DNA of 64,000 nt from an uncultured Roseicyclus sp. (GTDB taxonomy: Bacteria > Pseudomonadota > Alphaproteobacteria > Rhodobacterales > Rhodobacteraceae): contig CANLEH010000001.1 in assembly GCA_947489665.1 (NCBI GenBank), forward strand, positions 654,501-718,500, in the 5' to 3' direction. Position 1 is the first letter of the stretch. The number at the start of each line of letters is the position of its first letter. Of this stretch, positions 55,257 to 64,000 are shown in pieces. Position numbers and translations under genes: made by a program. The notes beneath the pieces were generated by a model that did not search any database, was not told the DNA's origin, and worked only from the letters and a program-made list of their open reading frames with translations.

Positions 55257-56333
55257 TCAAGACTTGGGTAATGGAAAGCGGGGGTGAGGGAAAGCCTCAT
55301 CCCGCCAGTCGATCCAGGCACCGTGAAAATCGATCCGTGCCAGGTGGCGCTGCATAGGCGCACCGCCAACCCAAAGCGTGGCGACAAGGCCAGCGCCCGG
55401 CGTATCATCGTCGGCCTCCATCGCCAGATGCAGAAGGGGCGCGCCTTGTGTGGCCGCCTGACCCGCAGCCTGAAGGGAGGCTGCGATGGAGGCGCGCGTG
55501 GCCTCCGGAAAATACTGCGCGGCGATGGTGGAATAGACGGTATGAAGGCCTGTCCAGGGCTGCGCCAGACGGCGGGTAAGCCAGGGGGCCGCATCACCGG
55601 CCTCCACGCTTGTATCGGCCAGCTCTATCGCGGCGCGCGTGCGGGCAAGACGCTCCGGCTGGTCGGGCCAGAGATAGGCCAGTAGGCGCAGGCGGTCTTC
55701 CGGGTCATGTGGATCAAGCGGCGTCAGATCGACCCCGGCGCGGTCTGTCACCTCAAAGGGCACGGGCTCGCAAAAGGGGCGGTCCCATTCCGGCATCAGC
55801 CTGACTTTGCTGCCCACATCGCCGTGCAAGCCGCGCCCCATCGACAGGGCAAAGCGGTCAAGGGACAGGTTGAGCCCGGCGCTGGCCCCAAGCTCGGACA
55901 GGGTGACGGGGTGCGGCCCAACATGGCCAAGCGCCCACCAGATACCCGCGATGATGGCTGTCGCCCTCCGCACCTCATTGGTTTGCGGGGGGCGGTCGAG
56001 CCAAGCCATGATCCGCTCTTCATGGGTTTGGAATGCGGCGTCGACCGCAGACCATAGCGCATCATCCGCGACGTCATTGGGCGGATAGGCAGCGATCAGG
56101 CCGGGATCGGAGCCGTCGATCACAAGGCCATGCAGCGCGCCCGCAAGGCGCAGGGGCACGGACTGGCCCGCAGCGCTGACATCGCCCTCCCACGCGAGGC
56201 AGCGGGCACCAACGGCCGTCGCGTCGGTCAGGCGCGCGCCGATCAGCGGCATGAGACGTGCCATGAAGGGAGAACCGAGGGTGGCCGTGACCTCACCCTG
56301 CCGTGCGAACGCCTGACGGAGGCGGTCGCTCAC
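55257..56333 (-). CDS. DUF2332 protein
   Basis: A 358-residue protein of the DUF2332 family. Typical are LAWEGDVSAAGQSVPLRLAGALHGLV, TNEVRRATAIIAGIWWALG and ELGASAGLNLSLDRF. Proteins of this family are cytosolic with no known reaction. Its ATG overlaps the pth stop by four bases (56330-56333), so it is coupled to pth. Confidence 0.9.
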   Translation of the reverse strand: MSDRLRQAFARQGEVTATLGSPFMARLMPLIGARLTDATAVGARCLAWEGDVSAAGQSVPLRLAGALHGLVIDGSDPGLIAAYPPNDVADDALWSAVDAAFQTHEERIMAWLDRPPQTNEVRRATAIIAGIWWALGHVGPHPVTLSELGASAGLNLSLDRFALSMGRGLHGDVGSKVRLMPEWDRPFCEPVPFEVTDRAGVDLTPLDPHDPEDRLRLLAYLWPDQPERLARTRAAIELADTSVEAGDAAPWLTRRLAQPWTGLHTVYSTIAAQYFPEATRASIAASLQAAGQAATQGAPLLHLAMEADDDTPGAGLVATLWVGGAPMQRHLARIDFHGAWIDWRDEAFPHPRFPLPKS

Positions 56334-57028
56334 CGGAACTTGTCCACTAGCTTTTGCAGGGGGCTGCGGGCGTCGGGGGCGGTCTCGTTCGGCTGTTCCT
56401 CGACCGCTTTGCCAGCCTCCTTGCTGCTGTCCTTCTTGGAGGCGGAAGTTGACGAACGGGGCGGGGCGGTCCGCAGGGCCACTGCGTTCAGGAATTTGCC
56501 GCCATCGCCCTCAGCGAGGCGAGGCGCGCCATCGCTGACGCCGCGCAGGACGTCATCGAGCCAATCCTGATCAGCCTTGGCGAAATCGCTGAGCACATAG
56601 CCCGGCACGCGGTCCTTGTGGCCGGGATGACCGACACCAAGACGCACGCGGTCATAATGCGGCCCGATATGCTGATGGATCGATCGCAAGCCATTATGCC
56701 CCGCATGACCGCCGCCGGCTTTCACGCGAACCTTGGCGGGGGCGAGGTCAATCTCATCATGGAAGACGGTCACATCTGTGCTGTCGAGTTTGTAGAAGCG
56801 CATCGCCTCTCCCACCGACTGGCCGGAAAGGTTCATGAAGGTCTCGGGCTTGAGCAGCATGACCTTTTCGGAGCCGAATTTCCCCTCGCTCAGACTGCCC
56901 TGAAACTTGGCGCGGAAAGGTGCAAAGCCGTGATCTTCGGCAATCCGGTCCAGCGCCATCCACCCGATATTGTGCCGGTTCTTGGCGTATTTCGCGCCCG
57001 GATTGCCCAGGCCGACCCAGAGTTGCAT
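56330..57028 (-). CDS. pth: Peptidyl-tRNA hydrolase
   Basis: A 232-residue enzyme that frees tRNA from peptidyl-tRNA dropped by the ribosome. It starts MQLWVGLGNPGAKYAKNRHNIGW (catalytic His and Asn) and has KPETFMNLSG, HDEIDLAPAKVRVKAGGGHAGHNGLRS. A lysine/serine-rich tail after residue 190 makes it longer than the enteric enzyme. ATG 57028 is the family start. Coupled to the DUF2332 gene. Confidence 0.96.
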   Translation of the reverse strand: MQLWVGLGNPGAKYAKNRHNIGWMALDRIAEDHGFAPFRAKFQGSLSEGKFGSEKVMLLKPETFMNLSGQSVGEAMRFYKLDSTDVTVFHDEIDLAPAKVRVKAGGGHAGHNGLRSIHQHIGPHYDRVRLGVGHPGHKDRVPGYVLSDFAKADQDWLDDVLRGVSDGAPRLAEGDGGKFLNAVALRTAPPRSSTSASKKDSSKEAGKAVEEQPNETAPDARSPLQKLVDKFR

Positions 57029-57136
57029 GGCTGCGATCCTTTTCGTTCGTGGACGGTGATATGGCCCGTGAGGCGGTTTGCCAAGGCGCGGGCGGCGTGG
57101 CACGGTCGGGGGACGCGTTTTGGCCGGAGCCGAAAG

Positions 57137-58153
57137 ATGAGCAACATTCCCGAAAAGATGCGCGCGCTGGTCCTGCACGGGGCGGGCGAACGCCTGTCGC
57201 TGGACGAGGTGCCGGTGCCTGAGCCCAAGCGCGGCGAGGTTTTGCTGCGGGTTGCGGCGTCACCCATCAACCCGTCCGACCTGGCCATGCTGGAGGGCGA
57301 ATACGGCCTCGGATGGCCCTACCCGCTGATCCCCGGACTGGAAGGCGCGGGGGAGGTTGTAGCGTCGGGCGGTGGCTTTCTGGCCAATCGCCTACACGGC
57401 GAGCGGGTGGCCGCCGCCGCGAACGCGCAAGGGCTGTGGGCGGACTATGCCGTGGTGCCGGCGACGCAATGCGTGGCCATGCCGGACAGTTTGAGTTTCG
57501 CGGCGGGGGCCAGCAGTTTCGTCAATCCGCTGACAGCGATTGCGCTGGTCGATGAAGTGCGCCGCGCGCGGCTAAGCTGTGCGATTTCCACCGCAGCAGG
57601 TGGCGCGCTTGGCGCAATGATCCGCAGACGCGCGGCGGAGAAAGGCGTCAAGATTATCAATATCGTGCGTAAGGACGCGCAGGTTGAGGCGCTGAAGGCG
57701 GAGGGCGCGCAATACGTGCTGAACGAGACGGCTGACGATTTCGATGAGACACTCAAGGCACTGTGCAAAGAGCTGCGCTGCAAAATGGCGTTTGATGCCG
57801 TTGGTGGCGGTCTGACCTTCCGCGTGGCAGAGGCGCTGCGTGGGCAGGGGCAGATCCTGATCTACGGTGGGCTCAGCGGAAAGGCGGCAAGCCTTCATCC
57901 CGGCACGATGATCTTCAAAGGGCTGACTGTGCGCGGCTTCTGGCTGTCGAAATGGCTGGCGGGCAAGAACCTGCCACAGATGCTGATGCTAACCCGCGAT
58001 GTGACCCGGAACCTCGATGGCGGCTTTGCCGAAACGAAGATCGCACACGTGGCGTCGCTGGAGGAGGGCGTGGCGGCGCCGGGTCTTTATGAGGCGGACA
58101 TGAGTGCGGGCAAGACGTTGATCGCGACGGGGGCCTTTGATCTTGGTATCTGA
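57137..58153 (+). CDS. Zinc-free MDR quinone-reductase-like oxidoreductase
   Basis: A 338-residue medium-chain dehydrogenase/reductase of the NADPH:quinone reductase type. The N-terminal GroES-like domain has SPINPSDLAMLEGEYG, and a cofactor domain follows with STAAGGALGAMIRRRA. No catalytic zinc ligands are seen. The last part LSKWLAGKNLPQML is typical of the crotonyl-CoA reductase-like subgroup. Substrate unknown. Divergent from pth. Confidence 0.9.
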   Translation: MSNIPEKMRALVLHGAGERLSLDEVPVPEPKRGEVLLRVAASPINPSDLAMLEGEYGLGWPYPLIPGLEGAGEVVASGGGFLANRLHGERVAAAANAQGLWADYAVVPATQCVAMPDSLSFAAGASSFVNPLTAIALVDEVRRARLSCAISTAAGGALGAMIRRRAAEKGVKIINIVRKDAQVEALKAEGAQYVLNETADDFDETLKALCKELRCKMAFDAVGGGLTFRVAEALRGQGQILIYGGLSGKAASLHPGTMIFKGLTVRGFWLSKWLAGKNLPQMLMLTRDVTRNLDGGFAETKIAHVASLEEGVAAPGLYEADMSAGKTLIATGAFDLGI

Positions 58154-58195
58154 TACGCCCAGAATTTGCCAAACTTGCCCCTTATCGCAGGCGGC

Positions 58196-58906
58196 ATGAA
58201 AGACGTGACGGACCAAGCACCCATGGATGAGACGATCTACGAGATCAACGGTTTGCGCCTTGGTTTGCCTGCGGCGTTGGCGACCGATGCGATTGCCGAA
58301 AAGCTGCGCGAGGGCAGTTATGAGGGGGATGAAGCCCGCGCGGTGGATCGCTGCGTGCGACCCGGTTTTCGCGTGTTGGAGCTGGGGGCGGGGCTTGGCT
58401 ATGTCGGCACACTTGCGGCGAAGAAGACCGAGCCTGAGAATGTGTTGTCGGTTGAGGCGAACCCCGACCTTTTGCCGGTGATCGAGGCCAACCATGCCCG
58501 CAATGATGTGGGCGATGTCAGCCTGATGCACGGTGCCGTCGTGGGCCATGCGGCGGAGGACGCGACTGCGAAATTCCATCTGGCTGCTGGCTTCACGGGC
58601 TCCCGTCTTGGGGCCAAAGGAGGGCGTCAGGTGGAAGTGCCGTTGATCGGCTTTCACGAGCTTTTGCGCGCGCATCGGCCCCATGTCGTTTTGATGGACG
58701 TGGAAGGGGCCGAGGCACAGTTCTTTGATCGCCCCTGGAAATGCCCGCTGCGGTTCTGCGTGATGGAGATCCATCCCAAGCAATACGACGCAAGCGTCAT
58801 CAAGAAGATCGTGGACCGGATGAGCACGATGGACATGACCTATGATCCGGTCACATCGCGCGGCAAAATCTTGGGCTTCCGTAAAGTCTGGTCCGAGGGC
58901 GCTTAG
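58196..58906 (+). CDS. FkbM-family methyltransferase
   Basis: A 236-residue SAM-dependent methyltransferase. LELGAGLGYVGTLAAKK is the SAM site and VVLMDVEGAEAQFFDRPW is the FkbM hallmark. Such enzymes O-methylate sugars or secondary metabolites. ATG 58196 or ATG 58223 may start it. The stop shares TTAG with the convergent DUF1203 gene. Confidence 0.9.
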   Translation: MKDVTDQAPMDETIYEINGLRLGLPAALATDAIAEKLREGSYEGDEARAVDRCVRPGFRVLELGAGLGYVGTLAAKKTEPENVLSVEANPDLLPVIEANHARNDVGDVSLMHGAVVGHAAEDATAKFHLAAGFTGSRLGAKGGRQVEVPLIGFHELLRAHRPHVVLMDVEGAEAQFFDRPWKCPLRFCVMEIHPKQYDASVIKKIVDRMSTMDMTYDPVTSRGKILGFRKVWSEGA

Positions 58907-59370
58907 GCGCGCTCCACCAGACCGGAAAAGCATCCATGGCCCGCGTTATGGGCGTGGATGTAGCGGATGGCGGGGTTCTCGAACATCTCGTTGATAGTTG
59001 CGGCAGCGTCGCGGCCTTCGACCACGCGGCCATCGGCGATCAGGTCCCGGTCGTTGAACCCGCGCAGCGACAAAAGCCGATGCGCCATGACGGGCGGGAT
59101 CTCATCCACCGCCTCATAGGTCTGCGTCGCGCCCTCTTTCACGAAAATCGCATGGGTGCCGAAATAGGGCGATTTCGCCGTCTGGTAGGTGTGGTTGAGA
59201 AGGATCATCGCCTCACCCGGCTCCGCGTCTTGCATGGTGATGCGGTCGGGCAGGGCGCCTGCGCGGTCGGCGATGCGACGTTCGGCGCCGTGCTCGGCAA
59301 GGGCCTCATCGGAAAGCCCGTAGAGGTGTTGGAACGGGGCGGGATCGAGGCCGCTGATACGGAAAGACAT
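58903..59370 (-). CDS. DUF1203 protein
   Basis: A 155-residue protein of the DUF1203 family. It has SGLDPAPFQHLYGLSDEAL, DAEPGEAMILLNHTYQ and IHAHNAGHGCFSG, all typical. Function unknown. AAAGGAG precedes the ATG. Convergent with the FkbM gene. Confidence 0.92.
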   Translation of the reverse strand: MSFRISGLDPAPFQHLYGLSDEALAEHGAERRIADRAGALPDRITMQDAEPGEAMILLNHTYQTAKSPYFGTHAIFVKEGATQTYEAVDEIPPVMAHRLLSLRGFNDRDLIADGRVVEGRDAAATINEMFENPAIRYIHAHNAGHGCFSGLVERA

Positions 59371-59446
59371 CGGTTTGCTCCTTTGGTTTGATGCCATCGT
59401 CATGGCATCTGCAAAGGGAGGCACGCGACCCGGATGTTGCGGGAAG

Positions 59447-60517
59447 TCAAACGGCAGGCAATTGCTGCGTCGCGCAGTGTATTCCGCCGCCGACTTCACC
59501 TAGCGGGTCGACATTCAGCATGACGATCTCGCGATTCGGGTAGAGGGATTGCAGCGTATCGCGCGCGGCCAGGTCTGCCGCGCGATCCCCGAATTGTGCG
59601 GCGATGACGGCGCCGTTGCAGACATAGTAGTTCACATAAGACGCGACGAAATCGTCGTTGGTGATGCGGGTATCCCAGGGATCAGCGATCTCGGTCAGGT
59701 GCAGGTCTGCCGCGCGCAGGATGTCGCGCGTTTCAAACGCGGAGACACTGAACGGCTCATTCGGATCAACAGCCTCTGGCAGTTGAATGATGGCGTGGCC
59801 GGGGGCCACGAACCGGGCCAAGGCGTCGATATGGTAGTCGGTGATGTCGAGGCCTTCGACCCCGGGTGCCCAAACCATGCGCTCGGCCCCAAGGCTGGCC
59901 AGAATGCGCGCCTCGATCTGATCTCGCGACAGCCCGGGGTTGCGGTTGTCGATCACCCACGAGCTTTCATGCGCGATCACGAGGCCCGCGCCGTCTTGCT
60001 CCAAACCGCCAGCTTCGCCGACAACGCCGCTGTCGATCAGGGGCAGGCCCATCCGCTCAGCCACCCGCGCGGCGATCCGGCCGTCATTGGTGTGGATTTG
60101 CTTGCCACCCCAACCGTTGAAATTGAAGCTGAGCACCGCGCGCTCGCCTGCGCCGTTGGTGAGGAAGACCGGACCAGAATCGCGCGCCCAGAGATCCTCG
60201 GTCGGGATCTCCCAAATCTCTATATCGCCCGACAAGCGCCGCCCGGCTCCAGCAACGGCCTCAGGCGGCATCAGCAGGATGACAGGCTCAAACTCCGCGA
60301 TGGTATTGGCAATCTCGGCGATTGTGCCCTGAAGCTGGCCCAGGAAATAGCGGTCGGGATGCACCTCGCGGCTGACGGGCCATTGCATGAAGGTGGCTTC
60401 GTGCCGGGCTTCTTCGGCGGGCATGACCCAGCCTGCGCTTTGTGCGGCGGCCTGCGTGATCCCGGCCGCAAGGCCCGCGCCAATTGCGCCAAGTGTCTGT
60501 CGCCGTGTCATTCGCAT
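59447..60517 (-). CDS. aguA: Agmatine deiminase, Tat-exported
   Basis: A 356-residue member of the agmatine/peptidylarginine deiminase family converting agmatine to N-carbamoylputrescine. The catalytic Cys is in GGGIHCATQQ; DLWARDSGPVF, EAGGLEQDGAG and ITDYHIDALARF supply the other active residues. The N-terminus MTRRQTLGAIGAGLAAG is a twin-arginine signal, so the enzyme acts in the periplasm, unusual for this family. ATG 60517 has GGAGGG upstream. Confidence 0.92.
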   Translation of the reverse strand: MRMTRRQTLGAIGAGLAAGITQAAAQSAGWVMPAEEARHEATFMQWPVSREVHPDRYFLGQLQGTIAEIANTIAEFEPVILLMPPEAVAGAGRRLSGDIEIWEIPTEDLWARDSGPVFLTNGAGERAVLSFNFNGWGGKQIHTNDGRIAARVAERMGLPLIDSGVVGEAGGLEQDGAGLVIAHESSWVIDNRNPGLSRDQIEARILASLGAERMVWAPGVEGLDITDYHIDALARFVAPGHAIIQLPEAVDPNEPFSVSAFETRDILRAADLHLTEIADPWDTRITNDDFVASYVNYYVCNGAVIAAQFGDRAADLAARDTLQSLYPNREIVMLNVDPLGEVGGGIHCATQQLPAV

Positions 60518-60568
60518 GTCGCCCTCCACCACCGCGACGGTGCCAGCATTCAGAGATCAGCGCAAAGA

Positions 60569-60599
60569 AAAGCGCCGCCCCGGGATGGAGCGGCGCTTT
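60569..60599 (-). terminator. Terminator after rplY
   Basis: Stem AAAGCGCCGC / GCGGCGCTTT with an 11-base loop, followed on the minus strand by TTTCTTTG. It lies 24 bases after the rplY stop. Confidence 0.85.
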
Positions 60600-60622
60600 C
60601 AAAATCATCAGCGATGAGGGGC

Positions 60623-61279
60623 TTATTCCTCGGCTGCTGCCTCCTCGGCGGGGGCTTCTGCTTCTGCTGCGCCCTCTTCGGCTTCATCTTCATCGCTTCC
60701 GCCACCGATGCCTTTGGGCGCGCCGATATTGGCGATCACGAAGTCACGGTCGATCGTGGCTTTCGCGCCTTCGGGCAGCTCAACGGAGCTGATGGTGATC
60801 GTATCGCCGATCTCCAGACCCGCGATGTCGATGGTGATCTGCTCAGGGATGTCGCCTGCGGTCACGCGCAGTTCGACTTCCGGGCGCACCATGGTCAGCG
60901 TGCCGCCCTTCTTGAGGCCGGGGCAGTTATCCTCACCGATCACCTCAACCGGAATGAAGAGGCTCACCTTCGAGGTGCGGCGCAGGCGCATGAAATCGAC
61001 ATGCGTGGGCAGGTCTTTCACAACGTCGCGCTGCACGTTGCGGCAGATCACGCGGACATCGTCCTGGCCTTCGACCTTGAGGTTGAAGAGCGTCGACAGG
61101 AACCGGCCTGCCTTGAGGTTCTTCAGAAGGACGTTGAAGGGGATCTGGATCGGAAGCGGATCGGCGCCGCCCCCATATACGATACCGGGCACTTTACCTT
61201 CACGGCGTGCTTGACGAGCGGCCCCCTTGCCTGTCCCCGTCCGTGCCTCAGCGATAAGATCAGGAATCTCACCAGCCAT
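60623..61279 (-). CDS. rplY: 50S ribosomal protein L25/general stress protein Ctc
   Basis: A 218-residue L25 of the long CTC form: an N-terminal 5S rRNA-binding domain ([24 protein letters not shown]) and a beta domain, then an acidic alanine-rich tail ([18 protein letters not shown]). AGGAGA precedes the ATG. A good terminator follows. Monocistronic by context. Confidence 0.97.
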   Translation of the reverse strand: MAGEIPDLIAEARTGTGKGAARQARREGKVPGIVYGGGADPLPIQIPFNVLLKNLKAGRFLSTLFNLKVEGQDDVRVICRNVQRDVVKDLPTHVDFMRLRRTSKVSLFIPVEVIGEDNCPGLKKGGTLTMVRPEVELRVTAGDIPEQITIDIAGLEIGDTITISSVELPEGAKATIDRDFVIANIGAPKGIGGGSDEDEAEEGAAEAEAPAEEAAAEE

Positions 61280-61414
61280 TGCTATTCTCCTAGAATTATG
61301 GACCGCCTCCAAGGGTGTCGGTCCGTGAACTGAAGTCGCGCGTATAGGGCAGGTGGCGGGCTTTGAAAAGACCCCTCTTGCGACTCAAATGGGGCCGTGC
61401 AACGGCTTGCGGCC

Positions 61415-62569
61415 ATGAATGTTCTGTCCGCCCTTTCCGTGTCCCGCCGTCCGGTGGTCGCCTTCATGATTGTTGGCGTTTTCTGGGGATCGTTTGCGGC
61501 GCAGGTGCCGGTGTTGAAGGCGGGGATTGAGGCGGATGACACGCTCTTTGGGCTGGTCCTTTTGGGGACTTCGCTTGGCCTGATCTCGACCATGTGGCTC
61601 GCCCCGATCTTTGACAGGGCATTGGGGCGCAATGCGATGCCGGTGGCCGGGCTGATCTTCGCAGCGTTGGTCTTGGGGCCTTCGCTTGCGCCCGGGCCAA
61701 TGCTGTTTTTCCTGGCCATGGTGGCCGCTGGCTATGCTTCGGGCATGCTTGACGTGGTGATGAATGCACGCGTGTCCGAGCTTGAAGCGCGGCATGGACG
61801 ATCTCTGATGAACGCAAACCATGCCATGTTTTCCGTGGCTTATGCGATTTCTGCTGTGTGCACCGGGGTGGCGCGCGAAGCCGGGTTTGAGCCTTTCCAG
61901 ATTTTTGGGACGATTGCTGTTCTGATCGTTTTCATGGCCCTGTGGCTGCGTATGGAGGTGGAGCCGATCGACGAGGAAGCCCGCCGCACCAACCGCTTTC
62001 CGTGGCCCACCGTCTTGCTGTGTGGCGCGATTGTTCTGGTGGCATTCTTCGTGGAGGCGACGGTTGAGGCCTGGTCGGCCCTGCATATTGAACGCACCTT
62101 GGGTGGTCGCGCAGCAGAAGGCGCGCTGGGGCCTGCCGTTTTGGGGCTGACGATGGCAATCGGGCGGTTCTCGGGTCAGGCTCTGACGGAGCGGTTCAGC
62201 GAGCACGCAATCATCATGATCGGGACGGCGATGGCGAGTTGTGGTGCGCTGATTGCTGCCGCCGCGCCGTCGCCTTTGATTGCCTATTTTGGCTTTGGCG
62301 CCATGGGGTTAGGCATTGCGGCGGTGGGGCCGGTGGGCCTTGCGATTGTGGGTCGGATGGTGCGCCCGGAACACCGCACCGCCGCCGTTGCAAGGGCGGC
62401 GGTGATTGGGTTCATGGGCTTTGTTCTGGCGCCATCGCTGATGGGGTTCATCTCGGGCGCGTTTGGTCTGCGGTTGGCCTTTGTGGCGGTGGCGGCGCTT
62501 GCGCTCCTCGCGCCACTCCTCGCGATTTACCTGCGCAGCAATGCGGCGCGCTATTCCCAAGTGTCGTGA
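61415..62569 (+). CDS. Major facilitator superfamily transporter
   Basis: A 384-residue inner-membrane permease with about twelve helices. The first helix reads FMIVGVFWGSFAAQVPVLKAGI, and the loop-2 region is LAPIFDRALGRNAMP. It resembles the YbjJ-like inner-membrane MFS proteins. Substrate unknown. ATG 61415 is used; GTG 61397 is an alternative. The 3' end overlaps the convergent lldD by 19 bases. Confidence 0.9.
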   Translation: MNVLSALSVSRRPVVAFMIVGVFWGSFAAQVPVLKAGIEADDTLFGLVLLGTSLGLISTMWLAPIFDRALGRNAMPVAGLIFAALVLGPSLAPGPMLFFLAMVAAGYASGMLDVVMNARVSELEARHGRSLMNANHAMFSVAYAISAVCTGVAREAGFEPFQIFGTIAVLIVFMALWLRMEVEPIDEEARRTNRFPWPTVLLCGAIVLVAFFVEATVEAWSALHIERTLGGRAAEGALGPAVLGLTMAIGRFSGQALTERFSEHAIIMIGTAMASCGALIAAAAPSPLIAYFGFGAMGLGIAAVGPVGLAIVGRMVRPEHRTAAVARAAVIGFMGFVLAPSLMGFISGAFGLRLAFVAVAALALLAPLLAIYLRSNAARYSQVS

Positions 62570-63714
62570 AAACCTTTTGGGATCAGGAGGTTGTGGCGGC
62601 CTAGATCGGCGACCTGGCGCTCGCCGCATAGGCCCATCGAGGTGTCGAGTTCCTTGTGGATGACCTCCAGCGCCTTGGTGACGCCAGCCTGACCCATCGC
62701 GCCGAGACCGTAGACGTAGGAGCGCCCGATCATGGTGCCTTTCGCGCCGAGAGCGACTGCCTTCAACACGTCTTGGCCGGAGCGGATGCCGCTGTCGAGA
62801 TGGACCTCCATCTTGTCGCCGACGGCGTCCATGATGCGGGGTAGCATCCGGATCGACGAGAGCGCGCCATCGAGTTGCCGGCCGCCGTGATTGGACACGA
62901 CAATCGCGTCTGCACCCACGTTAAGTGCTTGTTTTGCATCCTCTTCATCCAGAATGCCCTTGAGGATCACGGGGCCGTCCCACCAGCTTCGGAACTCTTT
63001 TATGCGGTCCCAATCCAGGCTTTGATCGAAGGCCTGCGCGGTCCATGAACTGAGCGACGCCGGGTCGTCGATGCCGTCGATATGGCCCACGATATTGCCG
63101 AAGAAGCGCCGCTTGGTGCCTAACATTTCAAGGCCCCAGGGCACTTTCGTCATCATGTTGGCGATGGATTTTGGCGTCAGTTTTGGCGGGGCGGAGAGGC
63201 CGTTTTTGATATCTTTGTGCCGTTGACCGAGCATTTGCAGGTCGACGGTGATCACCAGCGCGGAGCAGTTCGCATCTTTCGCGCGGGCGAAAAGGCGCCG
63301 CATGAAGTCGTCATCCTTCAGCGTATATACTTGAAACCAAAAGGGTTTTTGAGTGTGTTCGGCGACATCTTCGATGGAGCAGATCGACATTGTCGAGAGC
63401 GTGTAGGGGACGCCGAACCGCTCTGCCGCGCGGGCGGCTTTGATCTCTCCATCGGCGCATTGCATGCCGGTGAGACCCACAGGGGCCAGCGCCACGGGCA
63501 TGGCCACGTCTTGCCCGAGCATCTGGGTCGCGGTCGAGCGGCCCGCCATATCCCGCGCGATGCGCTGGCGTAGGCGTATCAGGCTGAAATCGCTGACATT
63601 TTCGCGAAACGTCTGCTCGGTCCAGCTGCCCGATTCCGCGTAATCGTAGAACATCTTGGGCACGCGGCGTTTGTAGATGCGCTTGAGGTCTTCGATCTCG
63701 GTGATGACGGGCAT
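62551..63714 (-). CDS. lldD: FMN-dependent L-lactate dehydrogenase
   Basis: A 387-residue alpha-hydroxy-acid dehydrogenase that oxidises L-lactate to pyruvate, feeding electrons to quinone. It starts near TEIEDLKRIYKRRVPKMFYDYAESGSWTE, with the FMN site around APVGLTGMQCADGE and VILKGILDEEDA, and the catalytic His/Arg in VVSNHGGRQLDG. Peripheral membrane protein. ATG 63714 has GAGGAA upstream. Related glycolate oxidases are an alternative, but VPKMFYDYAESGSW fits lactate dehydrogenase. Confidence 0.94.
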   Translation of the reverse strand: MPVITEIEDLKRIYKRRVPKMFYDYAESGSWTEQTFRENVSDFSLIRLRQRIARDMAGRSTATQMLGQDVAMPVALAPVGLTGMQCADGEIKAARAAERFGVPYTLSTMSICSIEDVAEHTQKPFWFQVYTLKDDDFMRRLFARAKDANCSALVITVDLQMLGQRHKDIKNGLSAPPKLTPKSIANMMTKVPWGLEMLGTKRRFFGNIVGHIDGIDDPASLSSWTAQAFDQSLDWDRIKEFRSWWDGPVILKGILDEEDAKQALNVGADAIVVSNHGGRQLDGALSSIRMLPRIMDAVGDKMEVHLDSGIRSGQDVLKAVALGAKGTMIGRSYVYGLGAMGQAGVTKALEVIHKELDTSMGLCGERQVADLGRHNLLIPKGFHDTWE

Positions 63715-64000
63715 TGGCGGGATTCCTCGCGTGTGGTCAACTTTTCTTACCAATCCCGTGGAGCGGAGTCCACCGCAGGTTGCGGGGGTGAAACTGTGCT
63801 CAGCTGAGCGCATTTCCGTACGTATGAGCGGATCTTTCCCGAAAAGTGCGTTCATCTGAGCAGATTTCGGTGCGTTCAGGGGAGCAGATCAGAATGCGTT
63901 CAGGTGAACGGAGTTAACGCGGTCTTTCCAAACCTGCCCGAACGGCACGCATGAGGGGCGATTTGTGCAACACCCGTATCGGCCAGCTTAGACTGTGCGC
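63715..64000. promoter_or_regulatory. Upstream region of lldD, no gene seen
   Basis: 286 bases to the window end. Part is the lldD promoter region; it carries the palindromic repeats of the GTTCAG family. No coding region is seen; the next gene must lie beyond the window. Confidence 0.5.
63798..63909. repeat. Palindromic intergenic repeats (GTTCAG family), copy B
   Basis: Four elements in 112 bases: GCTCAGCTGAGCGC (63798-63811), GCGTTCATCTGAGC (63848-63861), GCGTTCAGGGGAGC (63872-63885) and GCGTTCAGGTGAAC (63896-63909). They match the elements at 17998-18062. They lie upstream of lldD, 84 to 195 bases before its start. Confidence 0.72.

Noticed and set aside
59549-61333. 594-codon frame spanning the antisense of aguA and rplY
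   Set aside because: Runs across two good genes and their terminator; composition is that of a shadow.

Overview
This window is a gene-dense, high-GC stretch of chromosome from an alphaproteobacterium. It most likely belongs to the Rhodobacteraceae (marine Roseobacter group). Several features point that way: an FeS-type photolyase of the CryB/PhrB kind, class I lysyl-tRNA synthetase, an NDUFS4-like complex I subunit gene, a trpF-GNAT-trpB arrangement next to lapA and ihfB, a gcvT-gcvH-gcvP operon behind a tandem glycine riboswitch, and a CtrA-type TTAA-N7-TTAA site. Genus and species cannot be fixed from the sequence alone. I see no prophage, integrase, transposase, CRISPR array or rRNA. The only tRNA found is tRNA-Arg(TCT).

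Layout. 1-7.2 kb: end of a photolyase, small proteins, a PAS histidine kinase, gltX, a secreted two-domain MVL-type lectin and a MATE pump. 7.2-11.1 kb: an AAC(6')-like acetyltransferase, PBP4, an EamA exporter and nadD. 11.2-17 kb: an 18-codon leader-like ORF, a PAS-GGDEF-EAL protein, ettA and a lower-GC Fic gene. 17-19.8 kb: cold-shock protein, dodecin, two sibling micropeptide ORFs and a secreted JAMM-like protein. 19.8-24.5 kb: glycine cleavage operon. 24.5-28.6 kb: a ChaC-like cyclotransferase, a class D beta-lactamase coupled to a TerB-like gene, and lysS. 28.6-35.8 kb: a large beta-helix protein and many small conserved proteins. 35.7-40.4 kb: exopolysaccharide genes (glycosyltransferase, sugar transferase, Wza-like exporter). 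40.6-46.4 kb: secreted and membrane proteins of unknown function and uvrB. 46.7-50.1 kb: a secreted protein, a striking 15-residue tandem-repeat protein, a complex I subunit and a GNAT. 50.2-54.8 kb: tRNA-Arg, ihfB, lapA, trpF-GNAT-trpB and an M20 amidohydrolase. 54.8-64 kb: DUF2237, DUF2332/pth, a quinone-reductase-like MDR, FkbM, DUF1203, agmatine deiminase, rplY, an MFS transporter and an FMN-dependent lactate dehydrogenase.

The strongest novelty candidates are: the protein at 48120-49172 (a stress-protein-like N-terminus followed by about thirteen 15-residue units of consensus FMAKFPFAHLVPGHK); two tandem micropeptide ORFs at 18501 and 18697 with the same C-terminus PTPF(K/R)FTDWAAI; an 18-codon ORF with a strong Shine-Dalgarno and its own terminator at 11229-11285; a palindromic repeat family (GCGTTCAGNTGAACGC) in two intergenic spots; and a secreted duplicated lectin. 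All functional statements come from reading the sequence and recalling protein families. No database search was run.
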